Part shown: positions 43,142-51,770 of the stretch, piece after piece
Numbering within the stretch: the first letter of the stretch is position 1
Layout: every line of letters starts with the position of its first letter
Assembly: GCF_017654315.1 (NCBI RefSeq)
Contig: NZ_CP072203.1
Location: 5,146,001 to 5,210,000, forward strand
DNA: 64,000 bases
Reading direction: 5' to 3'
DNA from: Gordonia polyisoprenivorans
GTDB taxonomy: Bacteria > Actinomycetota > Actinomycetes > Mycobacteriales > Mycobacteriaceae
Program-made: the position numbers and the translations under genes
Notes under the pieces: generated by a model
Database searches by the model: none
The model's input: the letters and a program-made list of their open reading frames with translations, nothing else
What the model was told of the DNA's origin: nothing

Positions 43142-44199
43142 CGGTTCACCTCCTCGTGTACGACAATGCCGGTGGCGGTATGACTTTCGCCGATGACTTC
43201 CTCGAGCGCCGAATCAGGGGCGTGGACCTCATAGGTCAATGCCCCAAACGGGTGGCCGCCGAGATCGGCGATTCCACCGTGGATCACCGACGCGGTCCCG
43301 CCGGCCCGGGCCACCGCACCGGTGAGATCGACGCGGGCGACATCGTCGCGGACCTCGACGGTGACGAGCCGGCCCGAGTGCCGAGATCGCAACGCGGCCA
43401 ACGTGTCCGTGTCGGGAACGCCGGAGACGGCATGCCGCAGCAGGCTGCGGGTGACCTCCGATCGCGGGTGGGCGAACACCTCATAGAGGTCGCCGTGATC
43501 GACGAGTCGCCCGTCGGCGAGAACGGCGACCTTGCCGCACACCTCGCGGACCACATCCATCTCGTGGGTGATCACCACGATGGTGGTACCCAGATCGGAG
43601 TTGATGCGACGCAACAGTGTGAGCGTGTCGTCGGTGGTCTGGGGGTCCAAGGCGCTGGTGGCCTCGTCGGCGATGAGGATCGACGGCGAGGAGGCGAGCG
43701 CCCGCGCGATGCCCACCCGCTGCTTCTGCCCGCCGGACAACGCCGATGGCCACGCCTTCGCCTTGTCGGCGATTCCGACGAACTCGAGGAGCTCGGTGAT
43801 GCGTTGTTGTCGAGCGGATTTCGGCACGCCCGCCGCCTGCAGCGCAAATCCGACATTGCCGGCGACGGTGCGCGAGTTGAACAGATTGAACTGCTGGAAG
43901 ATCATGCCGATCTGGGTTCGGAAGGCGTTGAGTTCGCGCTCGCGCGCCCCACCGTGGTCCCGTCCGTCGACCAGGACATGACCACCGGTGGGCCGTTCGA
44001 GTCCGTTGATCAGACGCGCAAGCGTCGACTTCCCCGCGCCTGACGGCCCGATGATCCCGACGATCTCGCCGGCATCGATGCGCAGACTGATGCCGTCGAG
44101 CACCGCAGGTGCATCCTTGCCGAAACGCTTTGCGACGTCGACGAACTCGATGGCGGCGGGGCGCCGGGCCTCCCCGGCGGGGACGGGCTCAGGAGCCAT
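43138..44199 (-). CDS. metN: Methionine ABC importer ATPase MetN
   Basis: ATPase of 353 residues. Walker A GPSGAGKS at 51-58, signature LSGGQKQ at 154-160, Walker B ILIADEA at 174-180. A C-terminal NIL (ferredoxin-like) domain (about 275-345) binds methionine and inhibits transport when the cell is replete. ATG 44199 overlaps the metQ stop by 11 bases. A short N-terminal extension of about 14 residues is not conserved. Cytoplasmic face of the membrane. Confidence 0.93.
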   Translation of the reverse strand: MAPEPVPAGEARRPAAIEFVDVAKRFGKDAPAVLDGISLRIDAGEIVGIIGPSGAGKSTLARLINGLERPTGGHVLVDGRDHGGARERELNAFRTQIGMIFQQFNLFNSRTVAGNVGFALQAAGVPKSARQQRITELLEFVGIADKAKAWPSALSGGQKQRVGIARALASSPSILIADEATSALDPQTTDDTLTLLRRINSDLGTTIVVITHEMDVVREVCGKVAVLADGRLVDHGDLYEVFAHPRSEVTRSLLRHAVSGVPDTDTLAALRSRHSGRLVTVEVRDDVARVDLTGAVARAGGTASVIHGGIADLGGHPFGALTYEVHAPDSALEEVIGESHTATGIVVHEEVNR

Positions 44200-45058
44200 T
44201 GGCCCGCACGTCGGCTTCCAATCCCTTCACGGTCGCCTGCAGATCGGCAGGCGAGTTCGTCTTGATGACCCCGGACTCGCCCAGGGACTTCTTCACCGCC
44301 GCGATCACCTGGGGATCGTGGTAGATCTGCACCAGCTTGGCGTAGGTGGCGTTGTCCTTGTCTGCGGCGCGGGCGACGAACGCATTGATGTAGGGCTTGG
44401 AGGCCTCAGCATTCGGATCGTCGGAGGCGATGATCTGATCTGCGGTCAGTTTGGCCGAGGTCGCGTAGTTGTTGTTGACGATCGCCGCGGCCACCGAATC
44501 GAGATTCGCGGCGGTCTGGCCGGCGTCGACGGCGATGACCTTCACCTTGGATCGCGCCTGATCGATGTCGGCGGGCGTGGAGAAAGCGTTGCCCGGCTTG
44601 GTCAGCGTGATGAGTCCGGCCTGCGCGAGCACCAGCAGTCCGCGTGCCTGATTGGTGGGGTCATTGGGGATTGCGACCTGCGCCCCCTGCGGGATCTCAC
44701 CGACGGACTTGTACTGAGTGGAGTACAGCGGTAGCGGGTAGACCGCGGTCGCGCCGATCGGCACCAGATCCTTGTTGTTCTTGGCATTGTAAGTCGCCAG
44801 GTAGAGCAGGTGCTGGAACTCGTTGAGGTCCAACTCCCCCTCGGCGAGTGCGGGATTGGGCTGATTGTAGTCGGTGAAATTCACCAGCTCGACGTCGATG
44901 CCCGCAGCGGAGGCCTTCTGCTTGAACACATTCCAGTAGCTTTCGGACGCGTCGGCGACCCCGATCTTCACAGCCTGCGAATCGTCCCCGCCGCACGCGG
45001 TGATCACGCTCGCGGCGGCGATGAACGAGAGCAACAGGACGAGAATCCGCGATCGCAC
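44189..45058 (-). CDS. metQ: Methionine-binding lipoprotein MetQ
   Basis: Lipid-anchored receptor (NlpA/MetQ family) of 289 residues. It starts at GTG 45058; the signal peptide ends in VITAC, whose Cys is lipidated. The type II binding fold has the segments VKIGVADASESYWNVF and LVNFTDYNQPNPALAEGELD that form the methionine pocket. First gene of metQNI. The 205-base upstream region does not show a recognisable SAM riboswitch. Confidence 0.92.
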   Translation of the reverse strand: MRSRILVLLLSFIAAASVITACGGDDSQAVKIGVADASESYWNVFKQKASAAGIDVELVNFTDYNQPNPALAEGELDLNEFQHLLYLATYNAKNNKDLVPIGATAVYPLPLYSTQYKSVGEIPQGAQVAIPNDPTNQARGLLVLAQAGLITLTKPGNAFSTPADIDQARSKVKVIAVDAGQTAANLDSVAAAIVNNNYATSAKLTADQIIASDDPNAEASKPYINAFVARAADKDNATYAKLVQIYHDPQVIAAVKKSLGESGVIKTNSPADLQATVKGLEADVRANGS

Positions 45059-45263
45059 GGCAGTACCTCCACTGGACTGGTTCGAGAGACAACCTCAGGA
45101 ACGCTAGCGTCCGATTCGCGTGATTGATGACGTCGAGATCGGGCGCGACCCGATGTCGCCGAACCCACCTGGGACGATGGCCGTGCACGCGATTGCGTTC
45201 AGTGTGGGTCAAATGCGATGGGCACCGGACGGAATGTCTGCCAGGCGCCGGTGATGCGTGCGG

Positions 45264-45698
45264 TCAGCTCCGTCGGAATTGAGCCCGGGTCTCCGGATCG
45301 CTGGTGTCGACCGCGGAGATCGACTGGTCGGAAACGGTGAGCTGCCACTCGTTGTCCGAGCACTGGCCATAGGTGACGGTCGCCGTGACCACGACGTGGG
45401 TGGCGTCGCGCGAGGTCTCCTTCCACGTGGCGCCACAACGGCCGGGGATGTCGATGGTCGCGAGGAACGGCTTGTCGGTGACCACGCCGAGCTGTGCGCT
45501 CTTGGTCTCACCCACCGACGTCCACGTCCCCGTCCACGCGCCCGACAGCGCGCTCGACGTCGGCGTATCGATCGCGCCGGCACTGGAGGTCGGAGCGGTT
45601 ACCGTGGTGCTCGTCGAATCGTCGCCGCAGGCACTCAGCCCCATCGACAACGCCACCACCGCGATCAGCGGTGCCATGATGCGTCGGCTCACCGACAT
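45264..45698 (-). CDS. Small lipoprotein, unknown function
   Basis: Protein of 144 residues from ATG 45698, which follows GGGGAGGGAACC. Lipobox LSAC with lipidated Cys24. The mature part (Ser/Thr-rich linker, then alternating polar and hydrophobic residues with a Cys pair, PGRCGATW and TYGQCSDN) suggests a small disulfide-bonded beta domain. No known family recognised. It precedes metQ on the same strand with about 205 bases between, and is not clearly part of that operon. Confidence 0.72.
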   Translation of the reverse strand: MSVSRRIMAPLIAVVALSMGLSACGDDSTSTTVTAPTSSAGAIDTPTSSALSGAWTGTWTSVGETKSAQLGVVTDKPFLATIDIPGRCGATWKETSRDATHVVVTATVTYGQCSDNEWQLTVSDQSISAVDTSDPETRAQFRRS

Positions 45699-45796
45699 GG
45701 TTCCCTCCCCGGTTGACCCCCGGCCACGAGTACGGGCCGCTCTGTCCAATAGCGCACCGCAGCTTACCAATACACGAGGTCCATCCATCACCGGCG

Positions 45797-47701
45797 TCAC
45801 AGCATCCCGTGCCGGTCGAGATGGTCGAGCAGCCCTGGTGTCAGTGGCAGCGCGCGCATCTGTTGGTGGTCGAACCACCCCGCGTCGTCGGCATCGTCAG
45901 CGGCGACGACGTCGGTGGTCAGCGGGGTGGCCACGAAGTCGTGGACCTCGTAGACCACGCCGGCACGCCGATCGGGGATGTCGACGACCCAGGCCTCGCG
46001 GATGACCTCGATGGCAACGCCTGTCTCCTCGGCGATCTCCCGGATCACGGCCTGCTCCAACGTCTCACCGGGCTCGACCTTGCCGCCCGGCACCGTCCAC
46101 ATACCGGCCTGCGGCTCATGTCCGCGCTTGACCAACAGAAATCGTCCGGCCGCATCCCGCACGACGGCGCCGACCGCCGGGATGCGTGTCGCCGACTCGG
46201 GTGACGACGGGGCGGCGGGGACACGGGTTCGGGCAGCAGGGTCCGGCACGGACAGCGCGTGCAGTTCGTCGGCGATCACCTCGCGTATCCGCGTCGCCGC
46301 TGCGGCCAAGACGTCCCCTGCGTCCCCGTCTCCCACCTCGTCCACCGCAACGATGCGGTCGAACACCCCGACCCGGGCCAGCTCGACCGCCAGGATCTGC
46401 TGTCCCGCAGCGATATCGGCGGCGTGACCGATGTCGCGATGGACGATCAGACTGGCCCCCTCGGGTGGCAGTGGCGACAGCCACGCATCCGACACCGCGA
46501 CCCGTCGATCGGTCGGGAACAGCGCGAGCGCCGCCCCACCTGAACCCTGTCCGAGCGACACCGAGACGGTCACCGACGGCAAGCCGATGAGTTCGGCTGT
46601 GCACCGGGCGATCTCACCGGCGAGTCCGTCTTCCTCGGCGGCGACCGACAACTCGGCGCCAGGGGTGTCGATGACCGTCACCACCGGGAGCCCGAGTTCG
46701 GAGGCGAAGGTCAATGCGCGGCGCACCATACGCAGGTGGTGCGGTCCGATCAGCTCGCCGGCACGCTGCCGATCGGCGTCGTGTCCGATCACCAGTGCGG
46801 GTCGGCCACCGAATCGGCTCAACGCCACCACGATCGGCCCGCCTGCTCCCACCAGAGCAGACCCCGGCACCGCGATCAGATCGCGGACCCCGACGCGTCC
46901 GGGACGCCGGGTCGCGGTCACCGCCGACCACACCGATGCGGCATCTCGCACCGCGGGGCTCACCGGATCATGCTGTGAAACAACGGATCGCGACTCGACA
47001 GCACCATCGGTCGCGTGCTCGATACCGAGCGCGTCGAGGACGCCGCGCAGCCGGTCGCGGAGGTCTTCCGGTGCGACGACGTCGTCGACGATGCCACGCC
47101 GGACGAGATTCTCGGCGCGTTGAACGTCGTCGGGGATCGGCGTGCCGACGAGTCCGGCAACGACCCGCGGCCCCAGGAAGCCGACGAGCGCGCCGGGCTC
47201 GGCCCAGGTAATCGCGCCGAGCGAACCCCACGACGCGAACACCCCACCGGTGGTGGGATGACGCAGGTAGATGAGGTAGGCCAGACCGGCCGCTCGATGC
47301 CGGGTCACCGCCCCGCTGATCGCCGCCATCTGCAGGAAGGCCGGGGTGCCCTCCTGCATGCGGGTGCCGCCGGAGCACGGCAGGCCCACCACGGCGAATC
47401 CGTGCTCGGTGGCGCGTCGGATCGCCGTGGTGATGCGATGGCCGGCAACGTGTCCGATCGAACCGCCGAGGAAGCCGAACTCGTTGACGATCACCACCAC
47501 CGGTGTCCCGCCGATCCGGATGAGCCCGGTCCGCACCGACTCGTCGACCCCGGATTTCTCGGCGGCGCGGCGCAATTGATCCTGGTAGGTGTCGGTGACG
47601 ACGGTGGGCGGCGGTGAATCGTCCCACGGCTCCCAGGAATTCGGGTCGGCGAGCATGTCGATCAGTTGCGCTGCCGACGGATGTTCTGCACGCCCGCTCA
47701 C
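45797..47701 (-). CDS. AccD3-like acyl-CoA carboxyltransferase fused to a NUDIX hydrolase domain
   Basis: Protein of 634 residues. Residues about 40-480 are a complete carboxyltransferase with both halves in one chain, like mycobacterial AccD3: GGTRMQEGTPAFLQM, PTTGGVFASWGSLG and LGQGSGGAALALFP are the family's CoA- and biotin-pocket motifs. After a Pro/Ala linker (about 480-500) comes a NUDIX domain with the full box G-x5-E-x7-REIAEETG (about 540-562). GTG 47701 overlaps the RDD stop (GTGA). I recall AccD3 without NUDIX; the fusion could link acyl-CoA carboxylation to clean-up of a nucleotide or CoA derivative. Confidence 0.85.
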   Translation of the reverse strand: MSGRAEHPSAAQLIDMLADPNSWEPWDDSPPPTVVTDTYQDQLRRAAEKSGVDESVRTGLIRIGGTPVVVIVNEFGFLGGSIGHVAGHRITTAIRRATEHGFAVVGLPCSGGTRMQEGTPAFLQMAAISGAVTRHRAAGLAYLIYLRHPTTGGVFASWGSLGAITWAEPGALVGFLGPRVVAGLVGTPIPDDVQRAENLVRRGIVDDVVAPEDLRDRLRGVLDALGIEHATDGAVESRSVVSQHDPVSPAVRDAASVWSAVTATRRPGRVGVRDLIAVPGSALVGAGGPIVVALSRFGGRPALVIGHDADRQRAGELIGPHHLRMVRRALTFASELGLPVVTVIDTPGAELSVAAEEDGLAGEIARCTAELIGLPSVTVSVSLGQGSGGAALALFPTDRRVAVSDAWLSPLPPEGASLIVHRDIGHAADIAAGQQILAVELARVGVFDRIVAVDEVGDGDAGDVLAAAATRIREVIADELHALSVPDPAARTRVPAAPSSPESATRIPAVGAVVRDAAGRFLLVKRGHEPQAGMWTVPGGKVEPGETLEQAVIREIAEETGVAIEVIREAWVVDIPDRRAGVVYEVHDFVATPLTTDVVAADDADDAGWFDHQQMRALPLTPGLLDHLDRHGML

Positions 47702-48201
47702 CGCGAATACACCACGCGCGTGCGCACCACCAGATCGGCGACCGAGCGACGACGTGGATCGACGATGACCCACAGCAACCCGACCGAGAAGAACACACAG
47801 ATCAAGGCGCGGATCAGCGCCACCGGAAGCCGAACGCGCGGTTTGCCTTTCCTGCTGACCAGACGCAAACCCATCACCACCGACCCCAGGGTACGGCCGG
47901 AGACGCACCAGCAACCGGTCAGGTAGATCACCGACACCGCGACGAAGGTCGTCGCGGTGAAGAACGGGTTCGCGGCCGGCAACGAGAACTGGTGCACGTC
48001 GTAGATCAGACGGGCCATCAGCCAGCCGACATACAGTCCGCCCATCACCGCGAGCACCAACAGCAGGTCGAGGACGGCCGCGATCGCTCGGCTGACGATC
48101 CCGGCCGAACGATCGGTGTCGAGGACGATGTGCGGACGCACGATCGGATTCCCGGCCGAATCGTGGTGCGACGCCGAATCATTCTCCGACTGCGATGTCA
48201 T
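47698..48201 (-). CDS. RDD-family membrane protein
   Basis: Small polytopic protein of 167 residues with three to four hydrophobic segments. The RDD signature is recognisable: a basic-acidic opening before the first membrane segment (SAGIVSRAIAAVLDLLL) and a C-terminal RRRSVADLVVRTRVV. Function of the family is unknown, with transport suggested. ATG 48201 overlaps the upstream stop by 4 bases; its own stop overlaps the carboxyltransferase start, so three genes are tightly coupled. Confidence 0.85.
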   Translation of the reverse strand: MTSQSENDSASHHDSAGNPIVRPHIVLDTDRSAGIVSRAIAAVLDLLLVLAVMGGLYVGWLMARLIYDVHQFSLPAANPFFTATTFVAVSVIYLTGCWCVSGRTLGSVVMGLRLVSRKGKPRVRLPVALIRALICVFFSVGLLWVIVDPRRRSVADLVVRTRVVYSR

Positions 48202-49073
48202 CGCGGCGTACCGTTTCGTTCCCCACCGTTCTGGGCCCCACCGTTCTGGGACTCACCGGCAAGCGCGGCGTCGGCGACCCGGGCGGCCACCTTGCGTCGC
48301 AGCAATCGGTTCACCAGGTCGGCCACCGCGTCGTCGGCGCGTTCGCTGCTGCTGCGCACGTCGGTCATCACCTCGGTCGTCACCGACGTACTCGCCTCGC
48401 GGATGATGTCGGGCAGGTCGACACCGTCGATGATCTCGTCGGCGAGACCGATCAGATCGATGCGGGAGATGATGGCGTCGATGTCGACCCGCTCCACGGC
48501 GCCATCGAGGTCGACGCGCGTGACGATGGCATCGATGTCGATCTTGTCCAGGATGGCGTCGATGTCGAGGTGGTCGACGATCGCCGCGACGTCGACCGCG
48601 TCGATCACCGCTGCGAGGTCAACCGCCGCGATGACCGCGGGAAGGTCGAGTCCCCCCACGATCCTGGGTAGGTCGAGGCCGTCGAGCAACGCCGCGATGT
48701 CCACGCGACCGATCACCGCGTCGAGGTCGAGACTCGCGATCAGGGCGTTGATGTCGATGTTGCGGAGCACCGCGTCGAGATCCACCGCGTCGACGACCCG
48801 ATTCAGATCGATGGCACCGACGAGCGGCGTGAGGTCCATCGAACTCAGCTCGTCGACCACGGCGTGGATCACCGCCCCGATCGAGGTGCCCGCCGCCGCC
48901 GTGGCGAGGGTACCGACGCCGTCGAGGACCTCGTGTGTGGTGCGCCGTGCGACGCGCACGACGTCGCCGGCGACCGGTACTCGCTCGGCGGCGTCGGCCG
49001 CGGCGGACGCCACGTGCCAGGGCATCTGCAGCATCGCCGCCAACCCGCCCGGCCGGGATCCCGTGTCGCTCAC
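48198..49073 (-). CDS. Protein with about 13 nonapeptide repeats, unknown function
   Basis: Protein of 291 residues. From about residue 85 to 205 it is built of roughly thirteen consecutive nine-residue repeats of the form D-(L/I/V)-x-A-(V/I)-(I/L)-x-x-(V/L/I), such as DLDAVIGRV, DIAALLDGL and DIDAILDKI. The spacing of Asp and hydrophobic residues suggests a regular solenoid or beta-type spiral. The N- and C-terminal parts are Ala/Arg-rich with no clear membrane segment. It starts at GTG 49073 and overlaps the RDD gene by 4 bases. Not matched to a known family. Confidence 0.75.
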   Translation of the reverse strand: MSDTGSRPGGLAAMLQMPWHVASAAADAAERVPVAGDVVRVARRTTHEVLDGVGTLATAAAGTSIGAVIHAVVDELSSMDLTPLVGAIDLNRVVDAVDLDAVLRNIDINALIASLDLDAVIGRVDIAALLDGLDLPRIVGGLDLPAVIAAVDLAAVIDAVDVAAIVDHLDIDAILDKIDIDAIVTRVDLDGAVERVDIDAIISRIDLIGLADEIIDGVDLPDIIREASTSVTTEVMTDVRSSSERADDAVADLVNRLLRRKVAARVADAALAGESQNGGAQNGGERNGTPR

Positions 49074-49180
49074 CGCCGGATTATCGCACGCACCGCGACC
49101 GCACCCAGGGGATTGCCGCGATGACTTTCATGGTGATCGGGGGTCATACTCTCAGTCCGATCCACAGAAAAGGAAGCCCG

Positions 49181-49642
49181 ATGGCCGAGAACTACACCGT
49201 GGTGCGACGCACCTCGATCGCCGCGCCCGCCGCCGAGATCCACGCTCACATTCATGATCTGCATCGTTGGGTCGATTGGTCGCCGTGGGAGGGCCTCGAC
49301 CCCGATATGTCGCGAACCTATTCCGGAGCCGAGCTCGGCGTGGGTGCTCGCTACGCGTGGTCGGGAAATCGGAAGGCGGGCAGGGGCACCATGGAGATCC
49401 TCGAGGACTTCGCGCCCACGCACGTGGCGATCCGGGTCGAGTTCGAGAAACCCATGAAATCCACGAGCCTCAGCGCCTTCGACATCACCGAGAACGCCGG
49501 CGTCAGCGAGGTCACGTGGACGATGACCGGCAAGCATTCGCTCTTCAGCCGGGTGGCCGCTCCGCTGGGCTTCTTCGACAAACTGCTCGGCAAGGACTTC
49601 GAGAAAGGACTTGCGCAGCTCAAGGCCGTCAGCGAATCGTGA
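49181..49642 (+). CDS. SRPBCC (START-like) family protein
   Basis: Protein of 153 residues with the polyketide-cyclase/START-like fold. Opening VVRRTSIAAPAAEIHAHIHDLHRW and central WTMTGKHSLFSRV are typical of the DUF-type SRPBCC proteins that bind hydrophobic ligands. ATG 49181 follows AAGGAAG. Divergent from the nonapeptide-repeat gene with 107 bases between, and convergent with the universal stress protein gene. Ligand unknown. Confidence 0.85.
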   Translation: MAENYTVVRRTSIAAPAAEIHAHIHDLHRWVDWSPWEGLDPDMSRTYSGAELGVGARYAWSGNRKAGRGTMEILEDFAPTHVAIRVEFEKPMKSTSLSAFDITENAGVSEVTWTMTGKHSLFSRVAAPLGFFDKLLGKDFEKGLAQLKAVSES

Positions 49643-49686
49643 GCTCCGCCCCGGGTTGTCGCATCACCCCACGGTCACAACGCCTT

Positions 49687-50565
49687 TCAGCGGCTGACCT
49701 CGGAGTGCACGATCATCACCGGGCACGGCGCGGTGTGCAGGACGGCTTGGCTGGTCGATCCGAGGAGTAGCCCCCGGAAGCCACCACGCCCCCTGCTCCC
49801 GAGCACGATCAGCCGGGCATCCCCGGCGGCCTCGATGATGCGCGGCGCCGGGTCGCCCGCGACGACCACGGTCTCGACGGACACGGTGTCGGCGGGATGG
49901 TCGCGACGGTGGTCGGCGAGCTGACGTCCGACGGATGCGGTGGCCTCGTCCCGGAATTGGGCCATCACCTCGTCCTGGTCGTAGAACCCTTCACCGGAGA
50001 ATCCCGGATAGGTGCTGACGACCACCAACGTCGTCTCGAGTTCGGTGGCCTGGGTGATGGCGGCCCCCAGGGCTGCCTGCGAGATCGCCGATCCGTCGAC
50101 GCCGACCACCACCGGCCCGGTCTCGGGTCCGGGACCCGAGACCACCACCACCGGACAGTCGGCGTGTGCGGCAACGTCGGAGCTGACCGAACCGAGCAAC
50201 AACCCGGCCACTCCCCCACGACCACGACGACCGATGACGAGAAGGTTTGCACCACTGGATATCTCACGCAGGACGAGGGCCGGTCTGCCCTCACGGACCT
50301 CGCCCTCGGCGTCGACGTCCGCCGATATCTTGGTGGCCACGGCGATCGCCTCGTCCACCGCTCGGCGGGCATCGGCGTGCAGTGCCTCAGCCACCGCCGG
50401 GGTCATCAACACACCCGGCGCATATCCCGCTGCAACGGTCTCGACGATGCCGATCACGCGCAGGGACCTGTTCTCACGAACCGCGGCCAGCGCGCTCCAC
50501 CGAAGCGCCTCGAGCGCCGTGTCCGACCCGTCGACCGCCACCACGATCGGGGCATTTACTGCCAT
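49687..50565 (-). CDS. Tandem universal stress protein
   Basis: Protein of 292 residues with two Usp domains (about 1-145 and 150-292). Each domain ends in the ATP-binding motif G-x2-G-x9-G-S/T: GRRGRGGVAGLLLGSVS and GSRGRGGFRGLLLGSTS. Such tandem Usps are typical of mycobacterial DosR-regulated proteins (Rv2623 and Rv2028c type). ATG 50565 follows AAGGAG. Divergent from pfkB, with a DosR-like half-site between, matching the Rv2028c-Rv2029c pair I recall. Confidence 0.92.
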   Translation of the reverse strand: MAVNAPIVVAVDGSDTALEALRWSALAAVRENRSLRVIGIVETVAAGYAPGVLMTPAVAEALHADARRAVDEAIAVATKISADVDAEGEVREGRPALVLREISSGANLLVIGRRGRGGVAGLLLGSVSSDVAAHADCPVVVVSGPGPETGPVVVGVDGSAISQAALGAAITQATELETTLVVVSTYPGFSGEGFYDQDEVMAQFRDEATASVGRQLADHRRDHPADTVSVETVVVAGDPAPRIIEAAGDARLIVLGSRGRGGFRGLLLGSTSQAVLHTAPCPVMIVHSEVSR

Positions 50566-50651
50566 GACCCGCTCCTTGCCGATCTTCTCGTCGACCAACT
50601 CGCCACCCGAGTTCGTCACTTCCATTGGACACCACCGCTCGGTGGTGACGT

Positions 50652-50667
50652 AAGGGCCAAAAGCATC
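50652..50667 (-). promoter_or_regulatory. Candidate DosR-type half-site between usp and pfkB
   Basis: On the minus strand the sequence reads GATGCTTTTGGCCCTT; twelve of sixteen positions match GGGACTTTCGGCCCTT, a DosR-box form I recall from mycobacteria. It lies 87 bases upstream of the universal stress protein start and 39 bases upstream of pfkB, and could serve both. Confidence 0.4.
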
Positions 50668-50705
50668 TGCCGTCCGAGGCATTCGCGGGGCACCATGGAG
50701 AGGAG

Positions 50706-51664
50706 ATGAATTCACCAGCCGCACCACACATCGTGACCGTCACGATGAATCCTGCGCTCGACATCCATAGCTCGGTGCCGATCCTGCAGGCGACGGAGAA
50801 GATGCGATGCACCAGCCCCCGATACGATCCCGGTGGCGGCGGGATCAACGTGGCACGAGCGGCGGTTCGGCTCGGCGTGCCGGCCACCGCGGTCTTCACC
50901 CGAGGTGGCCCCACCGGAGCGCACATCGAGGCACTGCTCACCGCCGAGGGCATCGCGACCGGGCCCCTCGACATCACCGGAGGAAGCCGGGAATCGTTGA
51001 CCGTCCGCGAGGACCGGACCGGCCAGGAGTACCGCTTCGTGTTGCCCGGCCCCGACCTCACCGCCACCGAGGAGCAGCAGTGCCTCACCGCCCTGGACGA
51101 GTACGCCCACACTGCAACACATCTCGTGGTGAGTGGCAGCCTCCCACCGGGATGCTCGGACAGCTTCTTCCCGGCGGTGTCGGCCATCGCCGAGCGGCAC
51201 GGGTGCACACCGATCGTCGACACCCACGGCCCGGCACTGCTGCGCGTGCGCGGCGCCGCAGTGATCAAACCGAGCCTTCGTGAACTCCGTGAAGCACTGG
51301 ATCTGCCGCTGCCGGACACCGATTCACAGATCGACGCGGCCCGTACCCTGATCGCCCGGGGCATCACCGACGCCGTCGTCGTGTCGCGTGGGGCGGCGGG
51401 CGCGCTGGTGGTGACCGCCGATCAGGTGACCGACGTCGCCGGCGTCCCGGTGGCATCCGAGTTCGGCAGCGGTGTCGGGGCGGGCGACAACATGGTCGCC
51501 GGGATCACCGTCGCCCTGGCCCACCGATGGCCGCTGCCCGACGCCGTCCGATACGGTGCCGCTGCCGGCGCCGCGGCGACACTCCCCCGGGAACCGAACC
51601 CTGCCGCCGGCACGACGTCGAGGGCCTCTACCGACAGACGCCCGCCTCCGGAGCGCACGAATGA
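50706..51664 (+). pseudogene. pfkB: pfkB-type 6-phosphofructokinase gene with a one-base frameshift
   Basis: Sugar kinase of the PfkB/ribokinase family. The intact part has the substrate motif GGGGINVARA (about 43-52) and the catalytic GAGD at 258-261 (Asp261). After Leu293 the frame changes: adding one C in the run of five Cs at 51584-51588 restores PPGTEPCRRHDVEGLYRQT, the family's C-terminal sequence, and a stop at 51662-51664 (319 residues). As given, the frame instead runs on antisense into sucD. Either a sequence error in a C run or a genuine 3' frameshift; the catalytic core is intact. Confidence 0.85.
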
Positions 51665-51704
51665 CCGCCACCGGCCACCACTCACCGATCTAGCACAAAC
51701 GAAG

Positions 51705-51746
51705 AACCCGCCTGCACACAAGTTCTCTCTCGCGTGCAGGCGGGTT
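51705..51746. terminator. Bidirectional terminator between pfkB and sucD
   Basis: Perfect 13-bp inverted repeat (AACCCGCCTGCAC and complement) with a 16-base loop, placed between convergent genes. AA before one arm and TT after the other give short T runs on both strands. Confidence 0.8.
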
Positions 51747-51770
51747 TCGGAAATGATCTCCGACCGTGGG

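Noticed and set aside
45059..45263. SAM riboswitch before metQ
   Set aside because: No S-box-like helix set or conserved core was recognised upstream of the methionine importer.
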